From positions 1,628,492-1,692,491 of the forward strand of contig SCFE01000060.1 of assembly GCA_004352715.1 (NCBI GenBank): DNA of 64,000 nucleotides, given 5' to 3'. The position numbers and the translations under genes were made by a program. Position 1 is the first letter of the stretch. The number at the start of each line of letters is the position of its first letter. Shown one piece after another: positions 37,201 to 48,570 of this stretch. The notes beneath the pieces are model-generated. The model saw only the letters and a program-made list of their open reading frames with translations. It was not told where the DNA came from and did no database searches. The stretch comes from Hofstenia miamia (taxonomy: Eukaryota > Xenacoelomorpha > Acoela).

Positions 37201-37625
37201 ATCACTGTTTACATTGGTGGCAAGCATTGGAGAGAAATCTTACATATGGTTGAGTACTTTTACAGTACTTCCACACATTCAACAACACATATTTCACCAT
37301 ATTTACAGCCACTAGGCCCCAACATCAGTCTCAATGCTTTTTAAAGGCTACTGCAGTGAAATCAACAACAACTACATCAACAATCTTATGCCAAACTAAA
37401 TCACACACACACAAATCTATGTGCACTCATGCAGAAAAAAGTGGGGTCAGACAATAACAACAGTTTGATAAGAAAATCTATGGCAAACCTCACCAGATTA
37501 GGAGACAAAGTATACATCTATATGCCTAGCATTGTCACTGATGAAAAAACAAGTATGCAAACTCACCTTCAATTGGGAGGGCCCACATACTATCACTACG
37601 GTCCTACCACACAAAAACTATGAAT
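34272..37625 (+). pseudogene. Gypsy copy 1 gag-pol remnant
   Basis: In order: a coiled-coil-like gag start (34272-34490, NQSERLNKVESKILSLESQL); a gag core at about 34740-35210 (FREWI, DIINYIYKVDCLLRLSQGEEQ); a zinc knuckle CQCGEKGQLKKDC near 35320 in which the usual His is Gln; a protease block KATVDTGALILI (about 35560); an integrase zinc-finger region with NKCQSC (36780-36800); integrase core TYVLVMVDQFTKYCKM, a stop-broken second Asp block near 37070, and NGAVECINQTLLKLMKK carrying the catalytic Glu (37150); and a C-terminal GDKVYIYMPSIV block (37500). Reverse transcriptase and RNase H are missing: sequence homologous to 40290 of copy 2 is joined near 36360 to sequence homologous to 43010. 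Many stops. Confidence 0.85.
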
Positions 37626-37672
37626 TAGACAATAAAAAATCACTCACTTTCAGAACATCAAATGTGTAGCAT

Positions 37673-38299
37673 GTGATGACAACAAGTATAAATGCAAAAA
37701 TTCTTCTCCTGTACAATCATACACACAACCTAAATGCAATGCTAAATCTAATATTACTTATAAAGATTTGTCTATTAATATTGCAATTTTGTCTTTATAT
37801 AAGGTTTCAGATGAAGCACAAGGCTACTGCAACAAGCCCCAGGAGAACTACTTGCAAGAGCACAGCTAATCTACACTCTCCAAGTACACCTTTATCTGAC
37901 TGCAGGACGTTCTCAGCCACCTAAAGATTACTTGAATCTACCTCAGACGTCTCTAGTTGTAAGTTGCTCTCAGTAACCAATGATGAGAAACAAGCCACCA
38001 GCTCCTCAACTCCATCTTGCAAAAGGGTGGGTGCTTCAACATCACATTCAAAGATACCTGTGAAATGCAGAATACTTACACCCATCTCTGGTCAATCATC
38101 CTCAACTACAAGTAGTCATCAAGATTCTCACTTTCAAACTCTCCAACAATATATGTCAACAGTGGAAGGAGAACTACTTCATCTGTATTTCCTAGCTGCA
38201 AGACGCAGCAGACACGTCACTCACAACAACCTTTCAGCAGCAACATGGGAAACAATATCAAACATACTATCTATCAGTGAAAATAAAGTCTACCAATAA
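37673..38299 (+). pseudogene. Gypsy copy 1 third ORF, unassigned
   Basis: Ser/Thr-rich frames (37673-37924 and 37964-38299) follow the integrase and precede the 3' LTR. The first contains QPKCNAKSNI-type sequence in an alternate frame that is echoed in copy 2 near 44455-44500, so this belongs to the element. The second ends with HVTHNNLSAATWETISNILS. No transmembrane, nucleocapsid or envelope signature is evident. Confidence 0.45.
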
Positions 38300-38663
38300 C
38301 AATAAACACAGAAAAACATCCTAAAGTAAACACAATAATATTTTTCCACCACACATAATGGAAAAGTTAAGCTGCAAGTATCTACAAAGCACAGTACATG
38401 TCACCTTCAACAACAACTTTCTTAAAACTTACTGAATATGATCAAAAATAGAAACACATGCAAATCATTAGAATACATGAATACTGATTGGGAATCACTC
38501 AACCTCATCTACATTTTTAAAGCTACCCTGAAATTACATACAGCATCATCTCTGTAAATGAAGAAACAACCAACATCCATGGACAATTCAAACCTATTAG
38601 AGACACAACTTCCTCACTAAAAGTTTTCATACATCATGCCCTCAGTGCAGCATTAGGTGGGCA
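38300..38663 (+). other. Gypsy copy 1 3' untranslated end and polypurine region
   Basis: Fading coding sequence ending in catcatgccctcagtgcagcattaggtgggca just before the LTR. Copy 2 has catcatgccatcaactgcaacattgggtgggcg at the same place (47250-47283), which fixes the 3' LTR start in both. Confidence 0.6.
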
Positions 38664-39110
38664 TGTGGCATTGGCTGGACTAAAGCCATTTTCGTATCAT
38701 GCTTGCTGATGTCATGCACAGACATTATTTTTAGTTCTGCCATTGGCAGGTTGTTGTACATTATTTAATGCTTCAGTTGATAGTTGTATAAATAGGGCAA
38801 CTTTGTTTGCAATCATTTATTAAAATTTTGGTTACTGCTTAGTACAGTTGTTACTCTCCTTGTAGTCATTATTAGATGATCATGAGCAGCTAAACTTGCT
38901 ACGGAGTTGAGGGGGATGTGTAGTAGGGTATACCCCATAGGTTGTCTCAGGAGTCTAAATCCTACTCAAGCCTGTTCCTCTCTGGGGTTTCAGCTGATCC
39001 AGTGATGTTTGTTTTATGTATTTGATTACTGCTAGCATGTCCCACTTCAGCAGTAATTGCCATATAAATTCTAATGCTTCCACTAATATGCAGTTACATC
39101 TTTACAACTT
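38664..39110 (+). mobile_element. Gypsy copy 1, 3' LTR
   Basis: Starts TGTGGCATTGG and matches the 5' LTR except for a 16-base-scale indel near 38750 and absence of the inserted TIR element. Homology to the 5' LTR fades after about 39110, but related LTR sequence seen in copy 2 (tactgatagtagatac, taatgctagaatatat) continues to about 39330, so the LTR may be longer and the 5' copy deleted. Confidence 0.85.
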
Positions 39111-39540
39111 TAAATGCTACAGCATATTATTAATCTTTAGCTTCTATTACATTGTTTCACTGAAAGTGCTAATGCTGTTTATTCACTCTAACTATATTCT
39201 AAATTTTGGTGTACAGAATTTCTTTGTCTACTTGATAGTAGATACTACACCTTCAGAATGTCATGATTTTATTGTTTACTCTATGGTTATGCTAATACTT
39301 ATAATGCTAGAATATATATTTATATATATATATAATATATATATATACATTTTTATATATATGTAAAAAGTGATCTATGTTTATGGCCATCCAGCAAAAC
39401 TTAGAGAAAGCTTTTGATTTTTTCGTAATTTTTAGCTAATCATGCATATTTTTTTTAAAAGAGCAATTTGATATTCAGTCTAGCCGCATATTAATGGCCA
39501 AATTCTCTTAAATTTTTTAGAATGACTATAATGTTTTTAC

Positions 39541-39600
39541 CTAGAATAAGTATATATTTTCAAAATATGTGCTTAGTGACCTTAAACAAGGCTTAAGTGA

Positions 39601-39653
<53 letters not shown>

Positions 39654-39718
39654 AAAATTCACTTAAGCCTTGTTTAAGGTCACTAAGCACATATTTTGAA
39701 AATATATACTTATTCTAG
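39541..39718. repeat. large perfect palindrome with (TA)n centre
   Basis: Left arm 39541-39609 (ctagaataagtatatatttt... to gaatttttata) is repeated in reverse complement at 39650-39718, ending tattctag. The centre is (TA)n. A 17-base N gap follows directly. The symmetry looks exact over about 68 bases. Confidence 0.85.
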
Positions 39719-39735
39719 NNNNNNNNNNNNNNNNN
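39719..39735. other. assembly gap
   Basis: Seventeen N between the palindrome and a (TA)n tract that leads into Gypsy copy 2. Confidence 0.99.
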
Positions 39736-39763
<28 letters not shown>

Positions 39764-39768
<5 letters not shown>

Positions 39769-40723
39769 CATCAGGAGCAGAGAATCACAGTTCATTCCTT
39801 ATGTTTCATTTCTCTTGCTACATCACATGGAAACAATTGTTTAATAAATCACTCAACCTGTACACTAACAATAAAAGAAGACAAGCACATAACTATCTCT
39901 CTCTCAGTACCAAGGGCAGCAACACTTTTGAATTAACAATGGACGAAAATGTAAGACTAGAGCCCTTTCATTGGCGCCTAATTAAAATTACATCTATGCT
40001 AGATTATGGAGTACAATTATCACAATTGACAATACTCAACAATTTGGTGAAAATAAGAAACAATCACGGAATTACAGCTATTCTGAATAATTCAAACAAA
40101 TATGTCTCAATACACTCAAAAGATGCCACAGTAACTTCTTGACAAAGACAAAACCTCTACTACTAACTGAACACAAATCATGAATAGTTGATTTAATTAA
40201 TGTACCTAAATTAACTAAAGACTACCATCCACAACTTACATCAACAAAACAGTGGAAAGCAATGCCACCATCTTTAACAACAACAAAATAATCATCAGCA
40301 AAGTGATTGGAGTCAAACATACCATAGAAACTACCTCAGACAGGCCCATCCATCAGCCTTGCCAAAGAGTACCACCACTACTGCAGGAACAATATGCAAA
40401 AACTATTTCAGAACTGCTAAGCAATGATATTATATGCAGAAGTAATAGCCCATATGCATCCCTTACATTCTTTGTAAAACAAGGTGAAAACACTGGTCAT
40501 GAATTGATTTTTTGATAACACAATGATGTTAAAAAATGACACTTATCCTCTCTCAAGTGTAAATGATATATTGTATGATGCTGCAAAATTCAACCTGTTT
40601 TCCACACTGGACTAATGCAAAGCCTATTGGCAGATGCCAATGCATCCAACAGACATAGAAAAAGCAGCATTCATTATGTGACATAATCCATCAAAACTAT
40701 CATGTGTGGTCAATATGAGAGGA
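39764..40723 (+). pseudogene. Gypsy copy 2: LTR scrap joined to pol, start of reverse transcriptase
   Basis: Begins with an LTR-start scrap (ggcatcaggagcagagaatcac, cf. 47286) that joins directly to pol sequence. From 39890 on (LSLSTKGSNTFELTMDENVR) it parallels copy 1 at 35880-35960, so gag, knuckle and protease are deleted. It continues with RVPPLLQEQYAKTISELLSN and SPYASLTFFVKQ (40252-40500), the N-terminal reverse-transcriptase fingers, then KNDTYPLSSVND and the palm block FNLFSTLD with a stop, AYWQMPMHP and EKAAFIM, up to VVNM at 40724, where a foreign segment intervenes. Confidence 0.82.
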
Positions 40724-40724
40724 A

Positions 40725-42085
40725 AAGATGAAGGAAACAAAGACTAAAAATATTGATATTGATTATAATGATTAAAATGTAAAAACATGATAGGATTGAT
40801 TATTTCATTTTGTAAATGTTTTGTGCAATTATATTTAAAATTATGCTCAACAGTATTTTGACAAAACGAAAGATGGTCAAGCAGCTTAGTCAAATTAACG
40901 CTGATGTTGTGTAATTGTAGCAGAAAAATTAAATGAGGGAAAAACCGTAAACAAGAATGATTAACAGGTACTAGTTGAGTATTTAGTTGTTTATTACCAA
41001 GTGCTATAAATATACTGAATGTGATGTAATTAATGATGAGCAAATCTACTTTGGATTTATTTTCTCTTGTCAGGTTATTTTATATTCTGATGGAAAGCTA
41101 AACGTTTCCGAGCTAGGGTAATTGTATGGTGGTTCCCACATCCAGTTAAAGGTATGCTATGGAGGAGCTCCTAATAGCTATTCCACAGCAGGGAGGGCGA
41201 CAGCTGTAGTTACCTTGTGTGCTCTTAGGTTACGGATAGGTATAGGAGTTTTTTACCATTATAGCTTTCCTACTTGTCATTGCTTGTCTGATATTATTAT
41301 TGCAGCCAGTAGGCTTTACATGTCAACTCTTTCATTTATGAACTTAGGTTATTTATTACATTCATTACACTACATGACGATTGATGATTTAATAGTGTTT
41401 ATATTTAGACAGTTATTTAGATTGTATCTTTATATTCTATTACAGATAGTTTATTTAATAGTCACAACAAGTTGCTCATTGTTTTGTACAGTGGACCTCT
41501 GGATGACTTCTAGTCATAAGTTTCCGCTGGCGGCATTGATTGTTTACATGTATCAAGGGCTATTATTTATTTCTATATATGTAGGGTTATTACATGTAAG
41601 GCTTCATAATAAGCTATTTCAGCAGCACGGTTGCATTACTTTGTTTATTGCATCAATTCATAATAACAAAAACAATCAATGCACTAAATTCTTAAGTAGT
41701 TGCAAATCCCATCACACTGAGTTTGCTATTCACATAACCATTCCTTTGTTGGTCTCTATCTCACAGCAGCGGTTCCATTGGTAAGATGCAGCTGGCTGAT
41801 GTGTTCCTGGATATGCATGTCTACTTTCGAGTGTTGATCCTGTCTTCCATTATCTCTGTTTTATCTAAATAAGTTGGAGTGAATTAAGTAGCTAAAAGGG
41901 CTCTTGTATATTAAATTAGTTTAATAAACTGAACACTTATTAGAAAGGAGAGAAATTGGAAAAGTGTCAACTCCGCTTAATGTTTAATCTGTGAAAAGTA
42001 ACAGTTTTTCTATAAGTAACACACTCACGGCGGATTGACATGATTCTACATGGCATCCGTGACAGGCGCTTGAAGAGCGTGCACT
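40725..42085 (+). mobile_element. insertion in Gypsy copy 2 containing an unrelated LTR
   Basis: Interrupts the reverse transcriptase between its VNM and FSLFN codons. Inside it, 41123-42050 starts TGTATGG and ends TTCTACA, carries AATAAA near 41930, and is followed at once by TGGCATCCGTGACAGG, which has the TGG start and general look of a retroelement primer-binding site. I infer one LTR of a different Gypsy-type element with a short piece of its 5' internal region; 40725-41122 would be its other flank. The 220-codon ORF at 41122-41784 lies inside this LTR, is hydrophobic and unrecognised, and is probably not a gene. Confidence 0.5.
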
Positions 42086-44330
42086 GGCTTTCAGCCTTTT
42101 CAACACCACAGCCACATTTCAGTGTTACATCACAAAAATCCTACTAAATGGAAGGTATAAATTGGAAAAAGGAATTGCCACATACATAGATGACATTCTT
42201 ATTGGATCTCAGAACGCACAAGAACATGCCAAACAACTGAATAAAGTTCTCAAACTATTGTAAAATGCAGGCCTCTACATCATTGCTAAGAAATGGAGCA
42301 TTGTGAAAATAAAAGTCACATTCCTAGGCCACAACATCAGTGCAGGCAAAATAACAAGTAAGGACAATGCAAAACAATTAATGAGATCCAACCACCATGA
42401 ATAAAAAAAGACTTTCAACACATCCTCAGATTACTACCATATGTTCATTCCAAACTTAGCAGAGAAAAAGGTGAACATTTCCAACCTATTAAAAAAAATA
42501 TCAAATTTGAATGGACTTGGAAAAACCAAGAAGAACTAGCTAAATTGGAAAACAAAATGAAAAAAATCAAATCTCTGAATTTGCCTAATCCAACTGACAA
42601 ATACATCCTGGACGGTGATGCTAGCACTGTTGCTATGGGCACCACATTAAGCCAAATCCAAGAAGGAAAGGAAGGACTCATCCAATGGTTCAGTAGAAAA
42701 CTCATAAATAGTGAACTCAATTACAGTGCCACCAAGCTTGAGATGATGGCCTTAGTAGAATGTTTAAAGAAATTCCACCACTTCCTCATCAGTGAAAAAA
42801 GTTTTACATTATGCACCAACAACAGTAGTTTATGTTGTTTAAAGAAATATGCTGGTGATTGCTCCTGCATCATAGCCCATTAGATTGAATATCTCAATAA
42901 CTTTCATTTCTCTATTGAACATTCACAAATGAAAATTACATACAAATGTGACACATAGAGAGCTCTGTCACAGAACCAACACAAACTAACAAAGGAACAA
43001 GGAAAAGCCAAAGATTTTCACTTTATACCAACATGTCAATATAAAAACTTATGGATGTCAACACTGATAGAAATGGCAGTCCAATAATCTTTATAATGAT
43101 AAAGGAGGAGATTAGAACTGAGGAGATAGCTACTGCTCAACATAATAATATCATAATTGCAAGACCCAACATACATGATGGACAGCATTGCTGCCCAATA
43201 CTATAATAAACACAAATGGAAACTAACTGAAAGCAAGATATTATATACCAGCTCAACAACAAGAAACCTATAGCATTCCCTGAGTAATACAAACATGACG
43301 TCATCAAAAAATCCATGAACAAGGATTATACCAGATTGAGATAACAGTCCTTGAAAATTTAGTAACAAATTATTTACATAAAACTATTGAAGACGTCATA
43401 AACAAATGCCAGTCCTGCAATTTACTAAATTACCACTGTTTTCCTGGGCAAAAAGCTGAATTGCAAAAAAATAACAGCAGAATAAACAAACCACATCATT
43501 AATGCTGACATTGAACAGCTATCCAAAGACAGCAAAGGGTACACATATGTACTCATACTAGTAGATCACTTTACAAAATATTGCAAAATAGTACATTTCC
43601 ACAACATCAAACCAGAAATAACAGCAGAAGCAATTGTCAACAATTGGATATGCATCTTTGGCCCTATGCCACAACTCATTACAGATCAGGGCAAACAATT
43701 TGAAAGTCAAATCTTTCAAATACAAGCAGAAAAACTTGAAATACTGCATATGCACACTACTGTAAATTAACCACAAGCAAATAGTGCAGTTGAATGAGTA
43801 AGTCAAACACTTCTTAAATTGATGTGCACTATTACAGCACACATAGGTTGGAAAAAATTGCAAGAAATACTCTAAATGGTAGAATACTTCTACAACACTT
43901 TCAATGGACACTACAAAAAAATCTCACCATTCAAGGCAATGTACAGCCATGAAGCCCCCAATCTCTATTCTATTTAAAGGATATTGGAACACAATTGATA
44001 ACAATTATGTCAATGAACTTAAAAAAAAGATGACCTTTACACATGAATCAATGTGTGCCAAAACTGAAAAAAGCTTTATTAGACAACAAGGTTGCTTCAA
44101 TAAGAAGATTTACAGAGAACCTCCTAAACAAGGAGATAAAGTATGTGTACACACCTGGCACTGTGACAGATGAGAAATAAGCATGCAAACTTGCATTTCA
44201 CTGGGATGGCCCCTACACAATAAAGAAGGTGCTTCCACACAATAACTGTGAGCTGGACAATGGAAAAATCACACATTTTCAAAATATTAAGAGAGTACCT
44301 ATAAACATCTAACATGCAAAAATTTCTGAT
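42086..44330 (+). pseudogene. Gypsy copy 2 pol: reverse transcriptase end, RNase H, integrase
   Basis: Resumes with FSLFNTTATFQCYITKILLN and catalytic TYIDDILIGSQNA (about 42180), then FLGHNIS. RNase H follows at 42545-42883 with YILDGDASTVAMGTTLSQ, WFSRKLINSELNY and LEMMALVECLKKFHHFL. Integrase follows from 43380: NKCQSCNLLN zinc-finger half, TYVLILVDHFTKYCKI, GPMPQLITDQGKQFES with the second Asp, then a region around 43790 where the Glu block has a stop (NSAVE* ), and a C-terminal GDKVCVHTWHCD block near 44130. Several stops and frameshifts; inactive as it stands. Confidence 0.87.
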
Positions 44331-44930
44331 CTAAGTAAATTTAAATTATTAAAAAAGGAGAAAAATGAATATTATCTTACCCCTGGTTGCTCTGTTTTTG
44401 AAGAAGACTCCTTCAATGACGAGTTCAAATGTAAAATTTTTTCTCTGGTCTGATCCTGCATACAACCTAAATGTATTGCTAATTCTAATATTAATTATAA
44501 AGATTGGTCTTTTAACATATCTTCCTTGCCTTTAGACAACTGTTATGATGAAATAGAAAGCAGAATCTACAAGCCCAAGGAGGACATCTCACAGAAGTGT
44601 GGCTAATCAGCAAACCAAGAGTATACCTGTATCTGCTTGCAGGTCATTTGGAGGCACCTCCAGTGTACTCAATTCTACCTCTGAAATTTCCTCAACCTCA
44701 GAAAATTAATTCAACCAAAAAAGAATCATGGTGAAAACTACTAGAAAAGCTGTTTGTGTCAATTGAAGCAGTTTAATAGAAATTCCAAAAATCAAAATTT
44801 TTAAATATTATGTAGTGTACATGTGATTCAATTATCATTGCTAAATGACATAGGCATGAAAGCAATTTATTATTGAAAATACAGATGTTAAATGCAGTGA
44901 CCTTTTCCAATTGAGGATTTATAGACATGC
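44331..44930 (+). other. Gypsy copy 2, sequence after integrase
   Basis: Contains broken frames matching the third-ORF start of copy 1 (SCIQPKCIANSNINYKDWSF near 44450-44510 against QPKCNAKSNITYKDLSI near 37730). Function unknown. Confidence 0.5.
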
Positions 44931-44934
44931 ACAT

Positions 44935-45265
44935 TTGGCTTAAGGCTTTGGTCTATAAAAAAAGTCTTAGATTAGAAATTTAGGTTTTAGTTTAGGAAAC
45001 ACAAATTTGTGACTTTGGTTTAGGGTTCAGGTCTATAAAAAATAAAAATTTAGATTTAGGTTAGGAATTTAGATTTAGGTTTAGGAAACATGGATTTAAG
45101 GCTTTGGTTTAGGGCTTTGGTCTATAAAAAAGAAGAATTTAGGCTAGGGTTATTGTTAAAAATAGGTAAATAATAGTTCCTGAAAAGTGAAGAATAATTT
45201 GGTGGAATGAAGAACTATCTGGAAATCATGAAAATGAAAAATTTACCGGGATTATGGTTAGGGTT
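44935..45265 (+). repeat. degenerate minisatellite with ggtctataaaa core (second locus)
   Basis: Units such as aggctttggtctataaaaaa and ggtttagggttcaggtctat recur, related to 3325-3600. Here it lies within the span of Gypsy copy 2. Confidence 0.6.
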
Positions 45266-45269
45266 ATGC

Positions 45270-46150
45270 CTAAATATATGTTTTCAATGCAAACATTCCA
45301 TTGTCTATGAAAATAATAATAGTTCTGGAGAAAGCAAAAATATCCTTATTTTGCATTAAGTCACAATGCAGTTCTTCTGAGAGTTTCATCCTGAAAGTTC
45401 TATGAAGCATTTGACCAAGCCAAGTTATGGAAATTATAAAAAACCACAAAAGGTCACCTGTGGCAACCTGCTTTTGGTTGACATAGATCAACACATGGAA
45501 TCAAGCACGTTAATGCCAAATTTATTTCCATTATTGAACAATACTGTCTTTGGTTTTCTCTTTCCATCTGACTGTGCTCTATTACCTCTGTGCTGTGTAC
45601 TGAGAAGCTAGGCAGACTTATTTCTTTTAGCCTAGTATTGTGTCAAATGATAGGTTCTAGATTGATAAAAAATGCATTCATACAGACTTATCTTCTTTGG
45701 AGGAGAGAATTCACGTCTGTTTAGTCTCACAGTACCAACTAATGCTGTTTTCTGTAGACATAATCTTTTGGCCAAGTCCTTGTTAGTGAAGTTAATTGAC
45801 ACCATCCATGCTTTTAGGTAGTGAAAAAGTGCTGTGCTTCTAGTGTTAAGGAGTTCTGGCAAGCTAGTAATACATATGAAAAACACTTAATGAAAGTAAT
45901 CAACAAGAAAAATCTGTTGGGCTGAACTTCACCAATCATACTTCAAAACAATCTCATGATACATGAAAGCAACCTGAGCATACTTCACCCTCACACATGA
46001 AAATATATGTGGGGCACCACTGCAGAAACTCATTTTCTATGAATAAACAGTATCACATCCTTGCTCAATATGGATATGCTAATAGAATGAATTCTGCACA
46101 GTATGAGATCTTACTTACAACTGTGTCATAACCACAATATCAAAGAAAAG
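45270..46150. other. unassigned stretch inside Gypsy copy 2 span
   Basis: Short ORFs on both strands without recognised motifs. It may be an insertion between pol and the last ORF of the element. Confidence 0.35.
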
Positions 46151-46230
46151 AATCACAAACTATTCCAGTACCTACAAAGGTTTTAACCGGAAATGATGTG
46201 CCCCAATCAACAAATAGCTTATGACATTGA

Positions 46231-46816
46231 ATGGGCATCAGCACACTTTCTTATACCATCAAAAGTCAAACAATCCCTCAAAACACATGCCATCTAGAAG
46301 TACTACCAGAGATAGACCATAAGTCACTCAATTATCCCATAACCTTTGGAACAGCTCAGCTAATGGAAATGCATGGAAATTGGCATGAGTTAGAAAGACA
46401 AATATCCAAAAGCAACGATTTTTGCAAACCACCACTTCTAATTGGCATAACACTAATCACTCTGTACATGAAATACAAATCTACTAAATACTAAACCAGT
46501 GAAACATAACATCCCTTTGCATAAACTGTAGTTCAATACAGCACAGGACATGCTCAACTTCAAACAAACTAAAGCATATGAAGAAGCTGCAGAAACACTG
46601 AGAAACAAAGACCAAGGTTATCACTTGCTAGTAGACACAAAGAATCCCCCTGAAGATGTTTACAGAAAAGGACTACCTTTAAAAGCGCAAATAGAAAACC
46701 TTAAGACAAGGATAGCTAAAAAGAAGATTCAGTCACTTACATTATTTGCAGGAGCTAAGGATATCATATGTCCTAATCTGCTACAAGAAAAAATCCTGTA
46801 CTATGGTTCATGCTGA
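46231..46816 (+). pseudogene. Gypsy copy 2 late ORFs, unassigned
   Basis: Two frames (46231-46494 and 46550-46816) precede the 3' LTR. The first has HLEVLPEIDHKSLNYPITFG and MHGNWHELERQ, then a hydrophobic PPLLIGITLITLYM with a basic end, a possible membrane segment. The second is Lys/Glu-rich and helical (YEEAAETLRNKDQGYHLL; LKAQIENLKTRIAKKK). An envelope-like or other extra ORF is possible, but no diagnostic motif is visible. Confidence 0.4.
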
Positions 46817-47283
46817 GATTAATGATTCAGATCAAATGATGGAGGAAATTATTATGAACAACATTAACTTCTTATATAAAAACACCAATCATCACCAGTC
46901 ATTAACATCCATGTTCTAGTTCTTTTTCTCTGACATGAAACTCCGACATTTCCATAGTTCACACATCAGATGTGGACGCAAAGATGAGTCTTATGATCGC
47001 CCTTAAAAAACAAAAACTTTATAGACGATTTTACGATATATTTCAATGATGTTTAAACAATCTGTGACAATCCATCATTATTCCTGCTCCAGTCCAACAA
47101 CTAAAATACATAAAAACAAATAGAAACCTTAGCTTACTTCAGTCATGAAGAAGACATAGACAATATCACCTGGGAAGATACTCGCACTCCTTGTTGATAA
47201 ACAATGATTGCTACAACAATATTCCCACTAGGAACTTCATTGTTTTTTTACATCATGCCATCAACTGCAACATTGGGTGGGCG

Positions 47284-47920
47284 TGTGGCATCAGCAGTTC
47301 ATTCTTTAATTTTCATTTCTCTTACTCCATTACAAGTGTTTCATTCCTGCTAGCAGGGTTTTCAAGTCGAGTTCGAGTTACTCGGACCAAGTTCGAGTTT
47401 TTACGTTATGAGTTCGAATTTGAGTAATTTTTTAAATGAAATTCCGAGTTCAATCGAGTTTTTTTTCTAATTACGAGTTTTTTAGGGTAAAAAACATTTA
47501 TTTTACAATAATTCTAAGCTAAAAAATAGTTTTTGTGATTGATAAGAAAATTTCTCACGCTAATTGTGTTTTCTATAATGGTGAATGGAATCTCTTCCCT
47601 ACCTGATAGTAGATACTAGAACATTAGAATGCTATTACTTGGTTTATGCGATGGCTATGCTGATCCTGATGATGCTAGAATATATATATATATATATAAT
47701 ATAAATTATATCTGTGAAGTGTCTATGTGTATTCTGTTTAGGTATTGGTATTGTGAATGGATCCCTACCAAGTATCTTGACAATTCTGCTTCTAATATAT
47801 TTAGAATTGTACAACTAGGTGTTTCAGAAGAATGTGTATAAATTTGTATTATCCTATGTTTGCACTTGATATAATTATTTCTCTGTACATTAGTTGAATA
47901 AACGAAATTTTCTTATTTTC
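47284..47920 (+). mobile_element. Gypsy copy 2, 3' LTR
   Basis: Begins TGTGGCATCAGCAG after gggtgggcg. It includes cctgatagtagatac, gctagaatatatat and the R/U5-like end with gaataaacgaaa at about 47893. Between roughly 47355 and 47570 it holds a non-LTR patch rich in cgagttcgagtt words (gttcgagttactcgg, agttcgagttttt), resembling a hAT-type miniature element end. Confidence 0.7.
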
Positions 47921-48013
47921 AAATTTTACTATTTCTTAATTATAAATTTTAGAGAACAACAGCAAGACTATAATAATATTTTATTGATTAAATATTGGTC
48001 AATTCAGTATAAT

Positions 48014-48570
48014 TTTTTCGATTATATATTATTGCACTGAGCAATACTACACTGCGGTCAACATTACATTACCCCAACTTATTTGACAATTTGGGTCAAT
48101 TACACATGATATTTTTTACTGCAAAAATGTAATACATTTGTTGACAGATTGGCAATCTCTAATCGACAACAAAGTTTATGGCTTTCGTCGATTTTAAATA
48201 TATATATATATATATATATATAATAGGGCTGATTAAGCTGGAAATGAAACTTATCCTGCCCTGTCCGGCTTTGTATNTTTTTCGATTATATATTATTGCA
48301 CTGAGCAATACCTGAAATTTTTTCTATATATTTACTAACACTACACTGCGGTCAACATTACATTACCCCAACTTATTTGACAATTTGGGTCAATTACACA
48401 TGATATTTTTTACTGCAAAAATGTAATACATTTGTTGACAGATTGGCAATCTCTAATCGACAACAAAGTTTATGGCTTTCGTCGATTTTAAATATATATA
48501 TATATATATATATATAATAGGGCTGATTAAGCTGGAAATGAAACTTATCCTGCCCTGTCCGGCTTTGTAT
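48014..48570. repeat. direct duplication around a single N (assembly)
   Basis: Copy 1 (48014-48276) and copy 2 (48278-48570) are nearly identical, separated by one N at 48277, and differ mainly by a 30-base stretch (ctgaaattttttctatatat...) present only in copy 2. This looks like two haplotypes placed in series. Each copy includes a (TA)n tract. Confidence 0.85.

Noticed and set aside
39016-39366. 116-codon ORF at the end of Gypsy copy 1
   Set aside because: Lies in LTR and TA-repeat sequence; the tail is Tyr-Ile repeats from (TA)n.
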